This document shows positions 62,044-64,000 of a stretch of DNA of 64,000 nt, in pieces. Made by a program: the position numbers and the translations under genes. The DNA is taken from assembly GCA_951813855.1 (NCBI GenBank), contig OX638380.1, positions 3,860,876-3,924,875 on the forward strand, written 5' to 3'. This stretch comes from an uncultured Verrucomicrobiae bacterium (GTDB taxonomy: Bacteria > Verrucomicrobiota > Verrucomicrobiia > Limisphaerales > AAA164-E04). The notes beneath the pieces were generated by a model, which was not told where the DNA came from, made no database searches, and saw only the letters and a list, made by a program, of their open reading frames with translations. The first letter of the stretch is position 1. Each line of letters starts with the position of its first letter.

Positions 62044-62046
62044 GGA

Positions 62047-62619
62047 TTAAACCGCTAGGAACTCGACGGTAGCGTCGCCGTAACGTCGTTGACGGCGTAG
62101 GATCCAGGGCCGGTCGATGCGGACGCGATCCCGGGTCGCGTGACCTAGTACTAAAAGGCCGTCCTCAATTAACAATCGGGTGAGCAAGGAATCGTCGAGC
62201 AGTTGTTGGGAAAGCGATTCGCTGCGTTGGGAAGCCGTTTTCGGACCGTAAGGGGGGTCGGCCAGAATGAGATCGAAAGTTTCCGAGCCGTCGGCTAGGT
62301 CGCGGAGGGTTTTGAACACGCACGCTTGCCGGATTCGGATCCGGTCGGCAGGAAAGCGGCCGGTCCGAACGTTTCGGCGAATGCAGTCGAGGCAAGTTGT
62401 ACTCTTTTCAACGAAGTCGACGTGGGCGGCGCCTCGGCTCAGCGCTTCCAAACCGAGAGCTCCGGAACCGCTGAACAGATCCAGCACCCGGGCTTCGTTC
62501 GGCCGGGCGGCGAGTTGATTGAACACGGCCTCGCGAACACGGTCGGTGGTGGGCCGCACTCCCTGACTTTTCGGTGCCCGCAGGACGATTCCGGTATACC
62601 GTCCGCCGACGATTCTCAT
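62047..62619 (-). CDS. rsmD: 16S rRNA (guanine966-N2)-methyltransferase
   Basis: 190 aa from the ATG at 62619 (MRIVGGRYTGIVLRAPKSQG). RPTTDRVREAVFNQL (23-37) is diagnostic for RsmD; SAM-binding VLDLFSGSGALGLEALSRGA and the catalytic DLILADPPYGPK follow. The start overlaps the stop of the FlbD-like gene (ATGA), so the two are coupled. A long frame extending upstream is antisense or another gene and is excluded. Convergent with the pseudouridine synthase, 3 nt between stops. Confidence 0.93.
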   Translation of the reverse strand: MRIVGGRYTGIVLRAPKSQGVRPTTDRVREAVFNQLAARPNEARVLDLFSGSGALGLEALSRGAAHVDFVEKSTTCLDCIRRNVRTGRFPADRIRIRQACVFKTLRDLADGSETFDLILADPPYGPKTASQRSESLSQQLLDDSLLTRLLIEDGLLVLGHATRDRVRIDRPWILRRQRRYGDATVEFLAV

Positions 62620-62828
62620 GTTTCCCGCTGGATCAACTGCCACAGGTGATCGAATGGCATGGTGACGGAGATGGTTTGCCCCCCGACTAAGTGAATGATC
62701 GCTGTCGTTGAACGGCTCGATTGATCCGGAGTGATGAACGCGATGGAAAAAGTGTTGACGATAATCTCCACCTCTTCGTCGGTTTTTCCGGTGAGACTCA
62801 AACTGCTGGGTACCCGAATAAGCGCCAT
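62616..62828 (-). CDS. FlbD-like small protein
   Basis: 70 aa. The core IIVNTFSIAFITP...TTAIIHLVGGQTISVTMPFDHLWQLI matches the pattern of the small FlbD-like domain (VN---I--I-P---T-I-L--G--I-V-E-----L--I). FlbD-like proteins are flagellar in some bacteria but occur widely without flagella in this phylum. Translationally coupled to rsmD. Role unknown. Confidence 0.6.
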   Translation of the reverse strand: MALIRVPSSLSLTGKTDEEVEIIVNTFSIAFITPDQSSRSTTAIIHLVGGQTISVTMPFDHLWQLIQRET

Positions 62829-62949
62829 AATTTAAAATGAGTTGCGGACGATCAAGGCCGGGGGGCAGTCTAGTCACCGGAATTCTATTGTTCAAACGAA
62901 TACGGTTGTGCTTGACGGAAAGCCGAGGTTGGCTTCAACTGGCGGTCGA

Positions 62950-63570
62950 ATGATCGAGGAAGGAAGGGACCCCTCTGCTGGCCCCCGATCGGTGTTGCGG
63001 CGCCTATACGATTGGACTCTCTCGTGGGCCGATCATCCGGCCGGTTCTTGGGCGCTGTTTTTCATTGCCTTTTTGGAGTCGTCGATCTTTCCCATTCCCC
63101 CGGATGTCTTGTTGATCGCCCTGTGCGTTGGCGGGGTGACCAAATCCTATCGTTTCGCCTTGATTTGTACGACCGGATCGTTGTTGGGCGGGCTGGTCGG
63201 CTATGGGATCGGTTACTGGGGGTACGCTGCGATCGGCGAGCCGATCGTCAAGTTTTACAATGCTGGAGACGTCGTGGATAAAATCAAAGTGTGGTATGAC
63301 GAATACGGTTTTTGGGGCAACCTTATCGCGGCGGTCACTCCCATTCCCTATAAGGTGTTCACCATCGCGTCGGGCATGTTCAAATTTTCCATCGAATCCT
63401 TTTTGCTGGCTTCGGTGATCGGTCGCAGTCTGCGGTTTTTCGCGGTCGCCACCACGCTTTATCTGTTCGGCGAGCAGATTCGCGGTTTTATCGATCGTTA
63501 TTTCAATTGGTGCGCCTGGATTTTCATGGCCTTGGTGTTGGCGGGGGTTGCCGCTATCAAGTTTCTCTGA
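62950..63570 (+). CDS. DedA/YqaA-type (SNARE-associated) membrane protein
   Basis: 206 aa from the ATG at 62950; an upstream in-frame ATG at 62842 precedes a hydrophilic stretch and is less likely. Five hydrophobic segments. LESSIFPIPPDVLLIALCVG (about 39-58) carries the conserved E-x-x-x-P-x-P motif; GGLVGYGIGYWG and TPIPYKVFTIASGMFKFSIESFLLASVIGRSLRFF complete the YqaA pattern. DedA-family proteins move lipid carriers such as undecaprenyl phosphate, and the next gene uses a polyprenyl phosphate, which fits. Confidence 0.88.
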   Translation: MIEEGRDPSAGPRSVLRRLYDWTLSWADHPAGSWALFFIAFLESSIFPIPPDVLLIALCVGGVTKSYRFALICTTGSLLGGLVGYGIGYWGYAAIGEPIVKFYNAGDVVDKIKVWYDEYGFWGNLIAAVTPIPYKVFTIASGMFKFSIESFLLASVIGRSLRFFAVATTLYLFGEQIRGFIDRYFNWCAWIFMALVLAGVAAIKFL

Positions 63571-63626
63571 CAGAATCCCGAAGGAGAGAGTGCCACAGGG
63601 CGTTTCGGCGGATCAGACAAGAATAC

Positions 63627-64000
63627 GTGAGCAGTCAATCGCAGGCTATCGTTATCATCCCTACCTTCAACGAGCGGGAGAATATTGAAGAGCTCGTCGA
63701 AAAATTGCTGGCGGTAACGGACGACGTGGACGTGCTGATCGTGGACGATAATTCGGAGGACGGCACCGGCGAACTGGCCGATCGGCTGGCGGAGAAGCAC
63801 GAGGGGGTTCATGTTTTGCATCGCAAGTGCAAGACTGGTTTGGGCCGGGCCTATTGCGACGGTTTTTCCTGGGCGTTGAAACGAGACTACGAATACTTCT
63901 TGGAGATGGACGGCGATTTTTCCCACGATCCTCGTGAAGTGCCGAATTTCATCAAGGCGGCTCAGGAGGCGGACCTGGTTATCGGTTCCCGGTATCGGCA
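63627..64000 (+). CDS. Polyprenyl-phosphate mannosyl/glycosyltransferase (GT2), 3' end cut by window
   Basis: 124 codons present from a GTG at 63627 to the window edge. The protein reads MSSQSQAIVIIPTFNERENI, then VLIVDDNSEDGTGELAD, CKTGLGRAYCDGFSWAL, EMDGDFSHDPREVP and LVIGSRYR. This is a GT-A fold of the dolichol-phosphate mannosyltransferase type, with the nucleotide-binding VDDNSEDGT and the catalytic D-x-D in EMDGDFSH. It transfers a sugar from GDP/UDP-sugar to a polyprenyl phosphate at the inner membrane. 56 nt after the DedA-like gene, probably the same transcript. Remaining C-terminus lies beyond the window. Confidence 0.88.
   Translation, partial: MSSQSQAIVIIPTFNERENIEELVEKLLAVTDDVDVLIVDDNSEDGTGELADRLAEKHEGVHVLHRKCKTGLGRAYCDGFSWALKRDYEYFLEMDGDFSHDPREVPNFIKAAQEADLVIGSRYR

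Overview
The window looks like chromosomal DNA of a free-living member of the Verrucomicrobiota. The 16S rRNA 5' end (GAACGAACGCTTGCGGCGTGGATAAGACATGC), two single-copy pseudopilins of the form [29 protein letters not shown], two secreted sulfatases, DUF4175/TPR proteins and the lipid A enzyme LpxI all point that way. This is inference from gene and rRNA character, not from a database search. Most genes share one GC-rich style. The exceptions are 3.5-7.7 kb, 9.5-11.0 kb and 32.8-34.4 kb, where IS remnants and repeats cluster.

Layout. 1-3.5 kb: end of a heavy-metal RND efflux pump and a Cys-rich lipoprotein. 3.5-11 kb: accessory region with one intact ISNCY-type transposase, one frameshifted transposase, a hairpin repeat, a secreted protein made of 14 RCC1-like repeats, and decayed DNA. 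11-15.4 kb: HtrA protease, a cyclophilin/small protein/NUDIX operon and a membrane TPR protein. 15.4-21.6 kb: a manganese/iron-type ABC importer operon (outer-membrane protein, binding lipoprotein, ATPase, permease fused to a DtxR-like repressor domain, second permease, small lipoprotein), read away from a separate MntR gene. 21.6-32.8 kb: LpxI, pseudopilin, IlvD/Edd dehydratase, MetE-like protein, MBL hydrolase, TPR protein, EEP-family protein, PurH and a sulfatase. 32.8-34.4 kb: a TIR-bounded element, IS256-like fragments, a second copy of the hairpin repeat and an orphan antitoxin. 34.9-42.9 kb: a very large DUF4175-type protein, HemA with a CcsA/HemX-like protein, and a duplicated-domain secreted protein. 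43-53.7 kb: UvrA, TPR protein, MFS transporter, sulfatase, pseudopilin, BioD.

53.8-61.0 kb holds a complete rRNA operon (16S, tRNA-Ala, tRNA-Ile, 23S, 5S) with leader boxA and processing stems. It is preceded by about 1.8 kb of about nine degenerate repeats of roughly 200 bp that run into the rRNA promoter. 61.3-64 kb: pseudouridine synthase, RsmD with a FlbD-like small protein, a DedA/YqaA-type membrane protein, and the start of a polyprenyl-phosphate sugar transferase cut by the window end.

The observations most worth following are the permease-DtxR fusion with gene order like chlamydial ytgABCRD but with an additional stand-alone MntR, the degenerate repeat array upstream of the rRNA operon, a three-segment switchable hairpin at 38.7-38.8 kb, the two-copy 20-bp-stem hairpin repeat, the 0.6-kb element with 24-bp terminal inverted repeats, and the indel-free 117-bp coding repeat array.
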